A DNA stretch of 64,000 bases from Candidatus Corynebacterium faecigallinarum (lineage in GTDB: Bacteria; Actinomycetota; Actinomycetes; Mycobacteriales; Mycobacteriaceae): assembly GCA_019120175.1 (NCBI GenBank), contig DWVP01000009.1, positions 1 through 64,000 of the forward strand. The letters run 5' to 3'. The notes under the pieces were generated by a model. The model did no database searches. It was not told the DNA's origin and saw only the letters and a program-made list of their open reading frames with translations. A program made the position numbers and the translations under genes. Numbering within the stretch: the first letter of the stretch is position 1; the number at the start of each line of letters is the position of its first letter. Below are positions 26,408 to 36,039 of the stretch, in pieces.

Positions 26408-28054
26408 GTGTTCGAGCAGCTGTCCTATGACCTCAAGGGAGCCCTCCGGGGCTCCAAAGCGTTCCTGGACACCGGATTCCTCAAAGGCTCCACGCCCGCC
26501 GGAGGACTCGGTGTCGCCAAGGCGCTGGGGCGCTACGGGACCAGCCTCGCCGGTCTCCTCGAGGGAACCGCGGCACGCTTCCCGGACCGTCTCGTCCTCG
26601 TCGACGACCAGGGCGAGCTGACCTACCAGGAGCTCGCCAACCGGGCCCGCCTCACCGCACATACCCTGGCCAGCCACGGCATCGGCCCGAACAGCCGGGT
26701 CGGTATCATGGCCCGCAACGGCCGCGGCTTCTTCATTCCGCTGGCCGCCAAGGGCTACCTCGGCTACACCGTCTTCCTGCTCAACGTCGGTGCCTCGAAG
26801 AACCAGCTGGCCGACATCGTCAAGGAGCACCAGCTCGACGTCATCTTCGTCGACTCCGAGTTCGACGACCGCTTCCCCGAGGACCTGTCCGACTTCGGCT
26901 GCACCCTCATCCACGCCGATGCTGCCGAGGGCTACCGCACCGACTTCGACTACCCCACTATGGAGGAGTTCTGGACCTCCCCGGGGCCGCACAACGACGC
27001 CTTCCCCTCCCGCCCGAAGCAGGGCGGCGTCGTCCTGATGTCCTCCGGCACCAGCGGCACCCCGAAGGCCGTCTCGCACACCGAGCCGTCCTTCCCGCTC
27101 GGTGTCCTCGGCCCTGCCCTCGAGGGCCTCGGTGTCAAAGCCGGCGACCGTCTCCAGCTCACCGCCTCCCTGTTCCACGTGCTCGGCTGGGGAGCCTCGG
27201 TGCTTGCCATCGTCGCCGGCTGCACCCTGGTCACCCAGCGTGAGTTCAAGCCGAAGAACGTCCTCAAGCAGATCGAGGACTACAAGTGCACCGGCACGAT
27301 CAGCTCCGCGGTCTTCCTCAAGGACGTCCTCGCCGCCGACGACGGCAGCTACGACACCTCCTCGATGACCTGGATCATGAACGCCGGCAACGCCATGAGC
27401 GAGGATCTGGTCGTCGGCCTGCAGGAGCGCTACGGCAACATCGTCTCCAGCGGCTACGGCTCCACCGAGGGCCTGCTCGTGGCCTTCGCTAACCCGGAGG
27501 ACCTGGCCGCCGACCCGCTCACCGCCGGCTACCCGGTGTGGAACGGTCGCCTCGAGGTCCTGGACCCGGAGACCGGCAAGGAGGTGCCCGCCGGTCAGGT
27601 CGGCATCATCCACGCCATCAACGCCCTGTCCATGAAGGGCTACCTCGGCGACCGTGACAAGGCCGAGTACCGCAACGGCATGATCGACCTGGGCGACAAG
27701 GGCATCATCGACCCGGAGTCCGGACGCCTGCGCGTGCTGGGCCGCAACAACGACATGATCATCGTCGGCGGAGAGAACATCTGGCCGACCTCCGTGTCCG
27801 ACATCATCGACCGCCTCGATGGCGTCGACGAGTCCTACTGCGTCGGTGTCGAGGACGACGAGAAGTTCCAGCGCGTCAAGGCCTACGTCGTCGTTGAGGA
27901 CGGCGCCACCGTCACCGAGGATGATGTCCGCGAGCAGGTCGAGCACAACTTCATGAAGCCCGCCATCCCGCGCGACGTGGTCATCATGAGCGCCCCGCTG
28001 CCGCGCAACGCCATCGGCAAGGTCGTCAAGCGCGAGCTCGAGGCCTTCGGCTGA
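26408..28054 (+). CDS. AMP-binding fatty acyl-CoA synthetase (FadD type)
   Basis: The 548-residue protein is an ANL-superfamily enzyme that forms an acyl-adenylate and then an acyl-CoA. It has the P-loop MSSGTSGTPKAVSHT, SGYGSTEG in place of YGxTE, then IDLGDKGII, the hinge RNNDMIIVGGENIWP and a C-terminal catalytic Lys in RNAIGKVVKREL. GTG 26408 follows a strong AAAGGAGG. It resembles mycobacterial FadD2/FadD12 proteins. The substrate is probably a fatty acid. Confidence 0.85.
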   Translation: MFEQLSYDLKGALRGSKAFLDTGFLKGSTPAGGLGVAKALGRYGTSLAGLLEGTAARFPDRLVLVDDQGELTYQELANRARLTAHTLASHGIGPNSRVGIMARNGRGFFIPLAAKGYLGYTVFLLNVGASKNQLADIVKEHQLDVIFVDSEFDDRFPEDLSDFGCTLIHADAAEGYRTDFDYPTMEEFWTSPGPHNDAFPSRPKQGGVVLMSSGTSGTPKAVSHTEPSFPLGVLGPALEGLGVKAGDRLQLTASLFHVLGWGASVLAIVAGCTLVTQREFKPKNVLKQIEDYKCTGTISSAVFLKDVLAADDGSYDTSSMTWIMNAGNAMSEDLVVGLQERYGNIVSSGYGSTEGLLVAFANPEDLAADPLTAGYPVWNGRLEVLDPETGKEVPAGQVGIIHAINALSMKGYLGDRDKAEYRNGMIDLGDKGIIDPESGRLRVLGRNNDMIIVGGENIWPTSVSDIIDRLDGVDESYCVGVEDDEKFQRVKAYVVVEDGATVTEDDVREQVEHNFMKPAIPRDVVIMSAPLPRNAIGKVVKRELEAFG

Positions 28055-28442
28055 TCTGGCCGACGCTGCGGTGTTGCCGGCCGGGTGACTGATCCGGTGA
28101 CTGGTGCGGTGACTGGCCCGGTGACGGTCGGTATGACCGGGAGGCGCGGAAGCCGCCCCAGATCATCCCTCCACCGAGGATCAGAAGCGCGCTGGCGAAC
28201 ATCAGCACGCTGCCGATGCCGTAGTCGTCGGCGGTCGACCCGCGGATGGTCGCCGCCACAGCCAGTACGATGCCGACCACCAGCGTGATGAGCCCCGCCC
28301 CGCCGACCCACGGTCCACCGCCGAGGTCGGTGCGGGCGGTGTCTGATTCTGCAGCCAACCTCCGCGCCTTGCGGTCCCGGGTGAATCCCAGGGGAAGGAC
28401 CACCAGGAACCCGAGGAACAAAATCATCCCCAGGGAGAACAC
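28026..28442 (-). CDS. Membrane protein of unknown function, start uncertain
   Basis: The product (138 residues from GTG 28442) has membrane segments MILFLGFLVVLPLGF, GLITLVVGIVLAVAA and GSVLMFASALLILGG, and a Ser/Pro/Gln/Arg tail coded by a 12-base tandem repeat. It overlaps the end of the convergent fadD by 29 bases. The frame upstream of GTG 28442 continues as another clear membrane segment (LIILAVAVTVTFASVAAFLENLV) with no start. The ATG at 28516 would connect to it if one G were present, so the gene may be broken or mis-sequenced at its start. Confidence 0.6.
   Translation of the reverse strand: MFSLGMILFLGFLVVLPLGFTRDRKARRLAAESDTARTDLGGGPWVGGAGLITLVVGIVLAVAATIRGSTADDYGIGSVLMFASALLILGGGMIWGGFRASRSYRPSPGQSPHQSPDQSPGRQHRSVGQISRRPRARA
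28085..28132 (+). repeat. 12-base tandem repeat
   Basis: Four near-copies of GTGACTGGTGCG (GTGACTGATCCG, GTGACTGGTGCG, GTGACTGGCCCG, GTGACGGTCGGT). On the minus strand they encode the Ser/Pro/Gln repeats at the end of the membrane protein. Confidence 0.8.
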
Positions 28443-28673
28443 CAGGTTCTCCAGGAACGCCGCGACAGACGCGAAGGTGACAGTGACGGCGACGGCCAGG
28501 ATGATGAGACGGTCATGCTGTCTGAGTGAGATACTCTTGTGTCCAGACTATCGATTTCTGGCTCCGTCATTTTCCCGTTGCCCCCGGTCAAGGCCCTGAG
28601 TAAGCACGTGAAGCTGTGGGACGTGTTCTGGGGGTTGTTCTGGGCGGGGGTGGGGTGCCGTGATGGGGCCCAG

Positions 28674-29525
28674 CTACAACCCGGGGGTCGAGCCCAGCAT
28701 CTGGTAGCCCACGAAAGCGACGGTGTCGATGAGTCCATGGGCGATGATCAGGGGCCACACCCGTCCGGTGCGGTAGAAGAACCAGACGAACACCAGGCCC
28801 ATCACCATATTGCCCAGTCCCGCCGAATAGCCCTGGTACAGGTGGTAGCTGCCGCGCAGCACGGCGGAGGCGACGAACACCCACACCCACGGCACCCGGA
28901 TCTGACGCAGTCGGGTGCACAGCCATGCGACGACCAGCATCTCCTCGGCGAAACCGTTGGCCCAGGAGTTCACCACCAGCAGGATAAGGTCCTGAATACT
29001 GCGGTCGAGTCCGGTGGGGATCACTTCACGGGAGAATCCCAGCTGGACGGCGGCGACGTAGAAGACCAGACCCGGCAGCCCGATCAGTGCTGCCAGGCCC
29101 ATGCCGGGCAGGATGTCCCGCCATGCCGGGGTGAGCACCGGCAACAGCGGTTGACCGGAAGCGCCCTTCGCTGCCGCACCCCTCGTCGGCAGGCGCAGCA
29201 GTGGTGCGGTCACCGCCCCCAGATCCCCCAGTCGCGGCGGAACGTGCCTGATCAGTAGGAACAGTGACAGTCCGCCCCAAGCCACCAGCACTCCGGAGGA
29301 GATCAGCTGGAAGGCTGGGTCGAGCCAGGCGAGGTCCGACTGCCGGGCGTTGAGCGTGGTGGTCTGCTCGTTGAGGTCCTCAGGCATCGTCGTCGCCTCG
29401 ACCAGCCGCAGGAAGGCGCGGATGCCGGATGCACCGAAGGTGACTGCCAGCACGATGAGGATCTCCCAGCGCAGGGCATTGCGGTCAGCCGCCGTCTGTC
29501 GACTGCGGTCCATGTTGGCCTGCAT
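28674..29525 (-). CDS. CPBP-family intramembrane metalloprotease homolog
   Basis: The 283-residue membrane protein fits the CPBP (Abi) family: FAEEMLVVAWL as the first motif with the two Glu, LRGSYHLYQG as the second and IAHGLIDTVA as the third. About eight membrane segments are present. The Arg usual after the EE pair is absent, which is common in the actinobacterial branch with SYHLYQG. The target, if any, is unknown. ATG 29525 is chosen. Confidence 0.82.
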   Translation of the reverse strand: MQANMDRSRQTAADRNALRWEILIVLAVTFGASGIRAFLRLVEATTMPEDLNEQTTTLNARQSDLAWLDPAFQLISSGVLVAWGGLSLFLLIRHVPPRLGDLGAVTAPLLRLPTRGAAAKGASGQPLLPVLTPAWRDILPGMGLAALIGLPGLVFYVAAVQLGFSREVIPTGLDRSIQDLILLVVNSWANGFAEEMLVVAWLCTRLRQIRVPWVWVFVASAVLRGSYHLYQGYSAGLGNMVMGLVFVWFFYRTGRVWPLIIAHGLIDTVAFVGYQMLGSTPGL

Positions 29526-29750
29526 CTGCGCCTCCGTCCGTGCCGTTGTTCTTGAGGTTGGCTTAACTGCCCCAGCTGGGTGTCGCCGCTGGGTGGCTCT
29601 GCTGGGTGATTAGAGGTGAGTGTACGCACCGCCCAGCACCGCCTGACGCGGAATCCCCATGCCCAGGGGTACGGTTGCGGGCCGGTGAGCGTACCTCCAG
29701 CCGTGGGGATTTCGTAGTGGCTACTGGTGGGTCGTGGTGGCTCGTAGTGG

Positions 29751-31133
29751 CTATCGGGGAACGGCCACGGCGAGGACATCGAGGGCAGCCGGATCGGTGG
29801 CGACGAGGTCGGCGACGGCATCCTGAAGGTGGGCGCCGAGATCCAGCAGCTCAGCGACACTGACCCGGTCGGACACCGCCCCCAGGTGCACCGACACCGG
29901 CCAGCGCCCGCGGCCCGCCGCCCCGGCCGGGATCAGCGGTACCGACAGTCCGGCCCACCCCGTGAGGTTCCACAGCGTCGCCCACGGGGTCCACGCCGTC
30001 TGCGCGGCGAAGTCCTGCTCCGGGCGTCCCACCGCCGGATCCGAGAACCGGGAGAACGCCCCGACCGGTGGGGGCGGGAACGCCAGCGTCGGGGTGATGA
30101 CCACGTCAACCGCCGACCAGGCTGCGCACACGTCCTCGGGCAATGCCTGCACCGCCGCCGATGCCTCGGCCACCCGTTCGGCCGACAACGACCGGCCGCA
30201 GGCCCGCAGCCAGGTCGGCATCGCCGTCATGGGGGCGGGCAGCGCGGCACAGCGGGCAGCCATGACGTCGGAGAAGACCGCGAATCGCTCCACCGAGTAC
30301 GGCGGCTCCACCGGTGCGACCCCACCCACTCCGGGGTGGGTGACCAGCAGTGCAGCGGCCGCCCCGGTGGCATTGGCCACCGACGGGTCCACCGGCTCAT
30401 GCGAATGGAAGGGCAGGTTGGAGTGCCCGACACGTGCCGGACGCCCCGCCGTCGCACGCCGCGACACCGATTCCCGCCAGGGCACCGGTGAGTCGGTTAC
30501 CCCGTAGGCACGGGCCGTCAGCTCCAGGTCCGCGGCGATGTAGCCCTGTGCGCCAGGATTCGGCAGGGCGGCGTCCCCACCATCAGGGAACACGGCGTGC
30601 CGCGGCTTCAGCCCGGGCAACCCGACTGCTGCCGCCGGCACCCGGATCGACCCGCCGCCGTCACTGGCGTGGGCGACGTCCACGACCCCGCGGGCCACCG
30701 CCACCGCCGCCCCCGAGGACGACCCACCGGTGGTCAGCGAGGCGTCGATCGGGTTCACCGGGCCCCGACCGGTCACCGGCTCGGTGTACACCGTGGCCCC
30801 GAACTCGGCGGTGACGCTGGAGCCGACCAATCGGGCACCGTCGTCCAACAGGCGCTGCACCGCATCGTCGGAGCTGGTGGAGCGTACGGCATGTGACGGC
30901 TCGCCGAAGGTGGTGACCTCACCGGCGACCCGGTTGAGGTCCTTGACCAGCACGTCGAGACCGCGCAGCGGACCGTGGGCGTCCGGGTCCACGTGCGCGC
31001 GGTCGTAGAGGCGCACCACGCCGACCTCCTGCTGAGACAGCCCGGTCCGTACACACACCTGGCGAAGGCGCCGGGACACGGCATCGGTGCTGCCGGCACC
31101 GGTCCTGCCGTTGGTGTCCCCAGGGTTCGTCAT
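29751..31133 (-). CDS. Amidase-signature family enzyme
   Basis: The 460-residue enzyme belongs to the amidase signature family: the catalytic Lys in LDVLVKDLN, then the Gly/Ser-rich TTGGSSSGAAVAVARG with the cis-Ser, and the nucleophile Ser in DGGGSIRVPAAAVG. It hydrolyses an amide bond; the substrate is not predicted. The stretch 29526-29750 before its end carries short GT-rich direct repeats. ATG 31133 is supported by TAGGGT (31142-31147, minus), so it is probably leaderless. Confidence 0.85.
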   Translation of the reverse strand: MTNPGDTNGRTGAGSTDAVSRRLRQVCVRTGLSQQEVGVVRLYDRAHVDPDAHGPLRGLDVLVKDLNRVAGEVTTFGEPSHAVRSTSSDDAVQRLLDDGARLVGSSVTAEFGATVYTEPVTGRGPVNPIDASLTTGGSSSGAAVAVARGVVDVAHASDGGGSIRVPAAAVGLPGLKPRHAVFPDGGDAALPNPGAQGYIAADLELTARAYGVTDSPVPWRESVSRRATAGRPARVGHSNLPFHSHEPVDPSVANATGAAAALLVTHPGVGGVAPVEPPYSVERFAVFSDVMAARCAALPAPMTAMPTWLRACGRSLSAERVAEASAAVQALPEDVCAAWSAVDVVITPTLAFPPPPVGAFSRFSDPAVGRPEQDFAAQTAWTPWATLWNLTGWAGLSVPLIPAGAAGRGRWPVSVHLGAVSDRVSVAELLDLGAHLQDAVADLVATDPAALDVLAVAVPR

Positions 31134-31141
31134 GGCGTCCC

Positions 31142-31147
31142 ACCCTA
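31142..31147 (-). promoter_or_regulatory. -10 element of the amidase gene (leaderless)
   Basis: TAGGGT on the minus strand ends eight bases before ATG 31133. Confidence 0.4.
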
Positions 31148-31158
31148 CCGGGGACCGG

Positions 31159-31164
31159 TAGATT
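31159..31164 (+). promoter_or_regulatory. -10 element of pheA (leaderless)
   Basis: TAGATT ends six bases before ATG 31171. With the amidase -10 only 12 bases away on the other strand, the two promoters share one compact region. Confidence 0.5.
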
Positions 31165-31170
31165 GGTGGC

Positions 31171-32175
31171 ATGAGCGAAACCAGCCCATTCACCGTGGCC
31201 TACCTCGGCCCCCGCGGTACCTTCACCGAGCAGGCCGTCCTCAACTTCCAGGATGCCGGCCATCTGCCGGCCGATGCTGTCCACCGCACCGTCGACTCCC
31301 CGGCCACCGCACTGGACCTGGTGCGCAACGGGGAGGCCGACCAGGCGGTCGTCGCCCTGGAGTCCAGCGTGGACGGGCCGGTGACCCAGACCTTCGACTC
31401 CCTGGCCAGCGGTCAGCCGGTGCAGATCCTGCGGGAGCACGATGTGCCGGTGGTGTTCTCCATCCTGGTGCGTCCCGGCACCCGGGTGGCGGACATCCAG
31501 ACCTTCACCACCCACCCGGTCGCCCAGGCGCAGGTCCGCGGCTGGGTCGGTGAGCATCTGCCGGACGCCCGGTTCGTGCCGGCGACATCGAATGGTGCAG
31601 CCGCGCAGGCGGTCGCCGAGGGGCGGGTGGACGCTGCGGCGGCACCGGCCCGCGCCGGGGAGATCCACGGCCTGGTTCCGTTGACGGTAGGGGGCAGCGA
31701 GGCTGCCGAGGTCGCCGACGTTCCCGGTGCGCGGACCCGTTTCGTGCTGGTGGGACGCCCGCAGGCGCCGACGCCGGTGACCGGTCACGACCGCACGGCC
31801 CTCGTGCTGCAGGTGCCGAACGTCCCGGCGTCACTGGTGATGGCGCTGATGGAGTTGGCGACCCGTCGGGTGGACATGTCGCGCATCGAGTCGCGGCCCA
31901 CCCGCGAGCGTGCCGGGACCTACAACTTCCACGTGGAACTGGTCGGGCACGTCGACGATGGTGCCGTGGCCGAGGCGCTGGCCGGGCTGTACCGCTACTG
32001 CGACCGGATCCGGTTCCTCGGCTCGTGGCCGCAGGAGGGGTGGGTCGGTGGGGTGTCGGGTCCGGCCGGTTCGGTCCCGCCCGACTACCGTGATTCCCGG
32101 GAATGGGTCCGCTCGTTGCGACGCGGACAGCACGATCACCGGGCGGCGACGCCGGAAGGAGACCTCGACACGTGA
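31171..32175 (+). CDS. pheA: Prephenate dehydratase
   Basis: The 334-residue protein converts prephenate to phenylpyruvate in phenylalanine synthesis. The PDT domain starts VAYLGPRGTFTEQA and includes TRFVLVG (TRF catalytic motif), followed by an ACT domain (VPASLVMALMELATRRVDMSRIESRPTRERAGTYNFHVEL) that binds phenylalanine for feedback. No chorismate mutase domain is fused. The stop overlaps the GTG of the next gene. Confidence 0.95.
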   Translation: MSETSPFTVAYLGPRGTFTEQAVLNFQDAGHLPADAVHRTVDSPATALDLVRNGEADQAVVALESSVDGPVTQTFDSLASGQPVQILREHDVPVVFSILVRPGTRVADIQTFTTHPVAQAQVRGWVGEHLPDARFVPATSNGAAAQAVAEGRVDAAAAPARAGEIHGLVPLTVGGSEAAEVADVPGARTRFVLVGRPQAPTPVTGHDRTALVLQVPNVPASLVMALMELATRRVDMSRIESRPTRERAGTYNFHVELVGHVDDGAVAEALAGLYRYCDRIRFLGSWPQEGWVGGVSGPAGSVPPDYRDSREWVRSLRRGQHDHRAATPEGDLDT

Positions 32176-33095
32176 GTCGACTGCTGCTGATCCGGCATGG
32201 TCAGACGACCTCGAACGTCCGTCAGGCACTGGACACCGCCCTGCCAGGTGCGGCGCTGACTGACCTGGGCTGGTCGCAGGCCTTCGCCGCCGGTGAGTTG
32301 CTCGCCGGGGAACAGGACGAGGCGGCGGCACCGTTGGCGATGGTGTCCTCGCAGGCGCTGCGGGCCCGGCAGACAGCGGCGGGGATCGCCATGGGCGGTC
32401 ATGGCCGCGGCCTGCGGTTGTCGGACACCGGACCTGGGACGCCCTTCGCCCGGGCGCTGGGGGAGCTGGCGGCGGTGGAGATCACCGACGGGATCGCCCA
32501 TGAGGATGTCGGCCCACCGCGGTCGGCGGCGTCCGAGCCGGCGACGGCAGCCGGGGCTACCGGCGCAGGGGCGACCGGGGTGACGGGTCTGACCGGACCG
32601 AATCCGGTGTCGACCACGCTGCCGCTGGTGATGCCCGGGGCGGTGCCGGGGATCTCGGAGATCCCGGCGGGACGCTATGAGATGCGCGAGGACCACGAGG
32701 CGCACTACGACTACCACCGCACCTTCGCCGAATGGCTGGGTGGGGCGATGGACGTGCCGGTGCCGGGGGCGTCGACCGGGCGCGAGGTGGTGGCCCGCTA
32801 CCTCGACACGCTGCTGCCGATGGCGGCATCGGTACAGCGCGAGGGGTCGGACCTGGCCGTGGTCAGCCACGGCGCGGTGATCCGGCTGATCGCCGCCTAC
32901 CTGGGCCGGGTGGACCCGGAGTACGCGATGCGCACGATCATGCCGAACACCTCGCGGGTGGAACTGGAGATCCCGGACGTCTTCGACTCCACGCGGGACG
33001 GCGCCGGTGGGGCCGCCCACACCGATGCGCTGGCCTCCGGCTGGAAAGTCGTGGACTGGGCCGGGCACGGCGAGCCGCTGCGCGCGGCGGGTTGA
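32172..33095 (+). CDS. Histidine phosphatase family protein
   Basis: The 307-residue protein has the phosphohistidine motif LLLIRHGQTTSN at the start, a Ser-Gln-Arg pair (SSQALRARQTA), and the late catalytic VVSHGAVIRLIAAYL. The middle carries an Ala/Gly/Thr-rich insert (about residues 115-150). It is often annotated as a phosphoglycerate-mutase-like protein, but the substrate is unknown. GTG 32172 overlaps pheA by four bases, so the two are coupled, as in other corynebacteria. Confidence 0.85.
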   Translation: MSRLLLIRHGQTTSNVRQALDTALPGAALTDLGWSQAFAAGELLAGEQDEAAAPLAMVSSQALRARQTAAGIAMGGHGRGLRLSDTGPGTPFARALGELAAVEITDGIAHEDVGPPRSAASEPATAAGATGAGATGVTGLTGPNPVSTTLPLVMPGAVPGISEIPAGRYEMREDHEAHYDYHRTFAEWLGGAMDVPVPGASTGREVVARYLDTLLPMAASVQREGSDLAVVSHGAVIRLIAAYLGRVDPEYAMRTIMPNTSRVELEIPDVFDSTRDGAGGAAHTDALASGWKVVDWAGHGEPLRAAG

Positions 33096-33159
33096 CCGTG
33101 GCGAGCTAAATGCAACGGGTTGACTGGGACAGGGTGCGGCGGGCTGGGCCGCGTCCGTC

Positions 33160-33507
33160 CTACCCCCAACCGAGTTCGTGCAGACGCTCGTCGTCGATGC
33201 CGAAATGGTGGCCGATCTCGTGGACGACGGTGACCGCCACCTCGTCCACCAGCTGCTCACGCGAGTGGCAGTAGCCGCACAGGGCGTCCTTGTAGATGCT
33301 GATCTTGTCCGGCAGGAACGTCGGCCATTCCACGGACCGGTCGGTCAGAGCCACCCCGTGGTAGAGACCGAGCAGGGTGGGGTCCTCCTCATTGTGGTCC
33401 TCGACGACGATCGCCACATTGTCCAGCGCGTCCAACAACTGGCGGGGGATCTGCCGCAGTCCGGCATCGACGAGGTCCTCGAACTCCTCGTCAGTGATCT
33501 CGACCAT
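33160..33507 (-). CDS. Small zinc metallopeptidase family protein
   Basis: The 115-residue protein contains the zincin motif VVHEIGHHFG with an HExxH core, and fits the family of minimal zinc metallopeptidases (DUF1025). The N-terminal part (ITDEEFEDLVDAGLRQIP) is the family start. Its substrate is not known. It lies 28 bases downstream of the septum-formation gene on the same strand and may be co-transcribed. Confidence 0.85.
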   Translation of the reverse strand: MVEITDEEFEDLVDAGLRQIPRQLLDALDNVAIVVEDHNEEDPTLLGLYHGVALTDRSVEWPTFLPDKISIYKDALCGYCHSREQLVDEVAVTVVHEIGHHFGIDDERLHELGWG

Positions 33508-33534
33508 CGTTCACCCGTTCCTCAACCGTCTCCG

Positions 33535-34659
33535 TCAGTCGTCCTGCCCGTTGTCCCGGTCCCGCAGCGGACGACGGTCCGGCGGGTCCTCCGGGGCCTC
33601 ACCGTCGATGGTGAACTCCCCGCGCACGTCACCACGCAGATCGGCGAAGGAGTCATCGTCCCGGGCCTTGGTCAGTGCACAGTTGACCGTGCGTGAGCCG
33701 GCGTTCCAGGACTCCTGCGGCAGCGTGGTCCAGAACGGGGTGAGCGTGGACTGGTACAGCGCCGCGTCCTCCTCCCCGTCGGCGGGTGCCTCACCACCGT
33801 TCATGAAGTCGATGGCCGCGCGGGTACACACCGCGTCGAGGTGCTCGTTCTGCTTCTCCAGCGGCGGCCACGCGCCATCGGTGAAGGTCTCGCCCAGGTT
33901 CTCCGTCGAGGTGACGACCCAGGAGTACGGGGTGTCACAGCCCACGTTGCGCACCCGGTCGCCCTCGGCGCGCACGCAGGTCTCCACCGACGCCGCCGTC
34001 GACTGGTCGGTTTCCGCGGCACGTCCGGACACTTCGGCGTACCTCCCGTCACCCTCCGGCACCGCCACACCACAGAGCATGATGCGGTCCCCAGCGTCCC
34101 AGGCCGCCTCGGGCGGGAGGATGGGGGCGATCGAGTAGCGGCCCTGCGGGTCGAGTCGGCCGTCCAGGTAGCTCATCGTCGGGCCGGCGCAGAGGTCGGA
34201 GGTCAGCTGCGACTGCCGGTCCCGGTCCGGCTGCGGGGCGTCCGGGCCAAACTCACTGGTCGGGTACTGCGACAGGTCCTCGCGGGTGGAGACCTCGAAA
34301 CGATGCGGCTGCGCGCAGTCCACCACGGTGAAGTTGGTGGTGACCTCCCCGTTCTGGTCCCAGTTCACGCAGTCGCCGGTGTCGGCGTCGGTGAAGGCCG
34401 CGAGTTCGGGGTCGTCCTCCTCGGGGCTGGTCCTGGCCACCACCGACGCATTATCCGGCGCAGCGTACTCGTACACTGCCGCGCCGAAACCACCGGCCAA
34501 CGCAGCCGTCAACGCCACGGCGACCGTCCGGCGACGTGCACGGGGACGCTTCCGGGCAGAAGCGTGCTCCTCAGCGGCACCGGTGTCACCGGTGGTGCTG
34601 GCGTTACTGGTGTCGCTGGGCTCGGTGTCTCGGTCGGAATTCGGGTCGATGGTCGACAT
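33535..34659 (-). CDS. Septum-formation family protein, membrane-anchored
   Basis: The product has a cytoplasmic Ser/Thr/Asp-rich tail, one membrane segment (TVAVALTAALAGGFGAAVYEY) and an extracytoplasmic domain with paired Cys residues (DCVNWDQ, VDCAQPHRFEV, LCAGP, NCALT). The repeated pattern around C...PHRFEV matches the actinobacterial septum-formation (Septum_form) domain. ATG 34659 is chosen, with an alternative ATG at 34668. The actual function in division is weakly established for the family. Confidence 0.75.
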   Translation of the reverse strand: MSTIDPNSDRDTEPSDTSNASTTGDTGAAEEHASARKRPRARRRTVAVALTAALAGGFGAAVYEYAAPDNASVVARTSPEEDDPELAAFTDADTGDCVNWDQNGEVTTNFTVVDCAQPHRFEVSTREDLSQYPTSEFGPDAPQPDRDRQSQLTSDLCAGPTMSYLDGRLDPQGRYSIAPILPPEAAWDAGDRIMLCGVAVPEGDGRYAEVSGRAAETDQSTAASVETCVRAEGDRVRNVGCDTPYSWVVTSTENLGETFTDGAWPPLEKQNEHLDAVCTRAAIDFMNGGEAPADGEEDAALYQSTLTPFWTTLPQESWNAGSRTVNCALTKARDDDSFADLRGDVRGEFTIDGEAPEDPPDRRPLRDRDNGQDD

Positions 34660-34721
34660 AGGGGGCATTCTTTCACAGGGGACGCGGGTTTCCGCCAGGC
34701 CATGGGGCCACGTAGGGCACC

Positions 34722-34727
34722 ACTATA
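34722..34727 (-). promoter_or_regulatory. -10 element of the septum-formation gene
   Basis: TATAGT on the minus strand lies about 60 bases before the start, interleaved with the divergent serS promoter. It would give a leader of roughly 50 bases. Confidence 0.4.
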
Positions 34728-34729
34728 GC

Positions 34730-34735
34730 TAAGCT
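34730..34735 (+). promoter_or_regulatory. -10 element of serS (leaderless)
   Basis: TAAGCT ends seven bases before ATG 34743. Confidence 0.5.
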
Positions 34736-34742
34736 GGACGAC

Positions 34743-36017
34743 ATGATTGATCTCAAGTTCCTCCGGGAGAACCCCGACGTCGTCCGTGATTCCCAACGTA
34801 CCCGCGGTGAGGACCCCAGCCTGGTGGACCAGCTTCTGGAGGCCGATCAGCGTCGCCGTGAGGCGATTTCCTCCGCTGACGTGGCACGATCCGACGCCAA
34901 GGCGTACTCCAAGTCGATGGGTGCGAAGATGAAGGACGCCACCGACGAGGAACGCACCGCACTGCGTACCGAAGGGCAGGCCCGCTCGGCGAAGGTCAAG
35001 GAGCTCGAGGCCGAGCAGAACGCCGCCGAGGCTGCCGTCAACGACCTGCAGATGAAGCTGTCCAACGTGGTCACCGGCGCGCCCGCCGGTGGCGAGGACG
35101 ACTACATCGTCCTGGAGCACATCGGTGAGCCCACAGAGTTCGACTTCGAGCCGAAGGACCACCTGGAGCTCGGCGAGTCCCTGGGGCTGATCGACATGGA
35201 GCGCGGGGCGAAGGTCTCCGGTGCCCGCTTCTACTTCCTCACCGGCGACGGCGCCCTGCTGCAGCTCGGCCTGCTGCAGCTCGCCGCACAGAAGGCTCGC
35301 GACCACGGTTTCCAGCTGATGATCCCGCCGGTGCTGGTGCGTCCGGAGATCATGGCCGGTACCGGCTTCCTCGGCGCCCACGCCGACGAGATCTACCGCC
35401 TCGAGGCCGATGACATGTACCTGGTCGGCACGTCCGAGGTCGCCCTGGCCGGCTACCACAAGGATGAGATCATCGACCTGTCGGACGGTCCGGTGCGCTA
35501 CGCCGGCTGGTCGTCCTGCTTCCGTCGAGAGGCCGGTTCCTACGGTAAGGACACCCGCGGCATCCTGCGCGTCCACCAGTTCGACAAGGTCGAGATGTTC
35601 GTCTACGCCAAACCGGAGGAGGCTGAGCAGGTCCACCAGGAGCTGCTCGCCATGGAGAAGGACATGCTCTCGACCGTCGAGGTGCCCTACCGGGTCATCG
35701 ACGTCGCCGGTGGCGACCTGGGGTCCTCGGCCTCCCGCAAGTTCGACACCGAGGCCTGGGTGCCGACCCAGGAGACCTACCGTGAGCTGACCTCCACCTC
35801 GAACTGCACCACTTTCCAGGCCCGCCGGCTCAAGACCCGCTACCGTGACAGTGACGGCAAGGCACAGACCGCCGCCACCCTGAACGGCACCCTGGCCACC
35901 ACCCGCTGGCTGGTGGCCATCCTGGAGAACAACCAGCAGGCCGATGGTTCGGTGGTGGTGCCTGAGGCACTGCGTCCGTTCGTCGGCAAGGACGTCCTGA
36001 CTCCCAAGAAGAAGTGA
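34743..36017 (+). CDS. serS: Serine-tRNA ligase
   Basis: The 424-residue class II synthetase charges tRNA-Ser. It starts [18 protein letters not shown] and has the N-terminal coiled-coil arm (about residues 30-100), motif 2 ([22 protein letters not shown]) and motif 3 ([18 protein letters not shown]). The reading frame is intact. It has its own leaderless promoter, and the acyltransferase gene follows 22 bases after its stop. Confidence 0.97.
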   Translation: MIDLKFLRENPDVVRDSQRTRGEDPSLVDQLLEADQRRREAISSADVARSDAKAYSKSMGAKMKDATDEERTALRTEGQARSAKVKELEAEQNAAEAAVNDLQMKLSNVVTGAPAGGEDDYIVLEHIGEPTEFDFEPKDHLELGESLGLIDMERGAKVSGARFYFLTGDGALLQLGLLQLAAQKARDHGFQLMIPPVLVRPEIMAGTGFLGAHADEIYRLEADDMYLVGTSEVALAGYHKDEIIDLSDGPVRYAGWSSCFRREAGSYGKDTRGILRVHQFDKVEMFVYAKPEEAEQVHQELLAMEKDMLSTVEVPYRVIDVAGGDLGSSASRKFDTEAWVPTQETYRELTSTSNCTTFQARRLKTRYRDSDGKAQTAATLNGTLATTRWLVAILENNQQADGSVVVPEALRPFVGKDVLTPKKK

Positions 36018-36039
36018 CACGGAAGGTAGAGACTCTCCC

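Noticed and set aside
28674..29525. Missing Arg in the EExxxR motif of the CPBP-family protein as a sign of inactivity
   Set aside because: The actinobacterial branch with SYHLYQG often lacks this Arg, so it is a subfamily trait.
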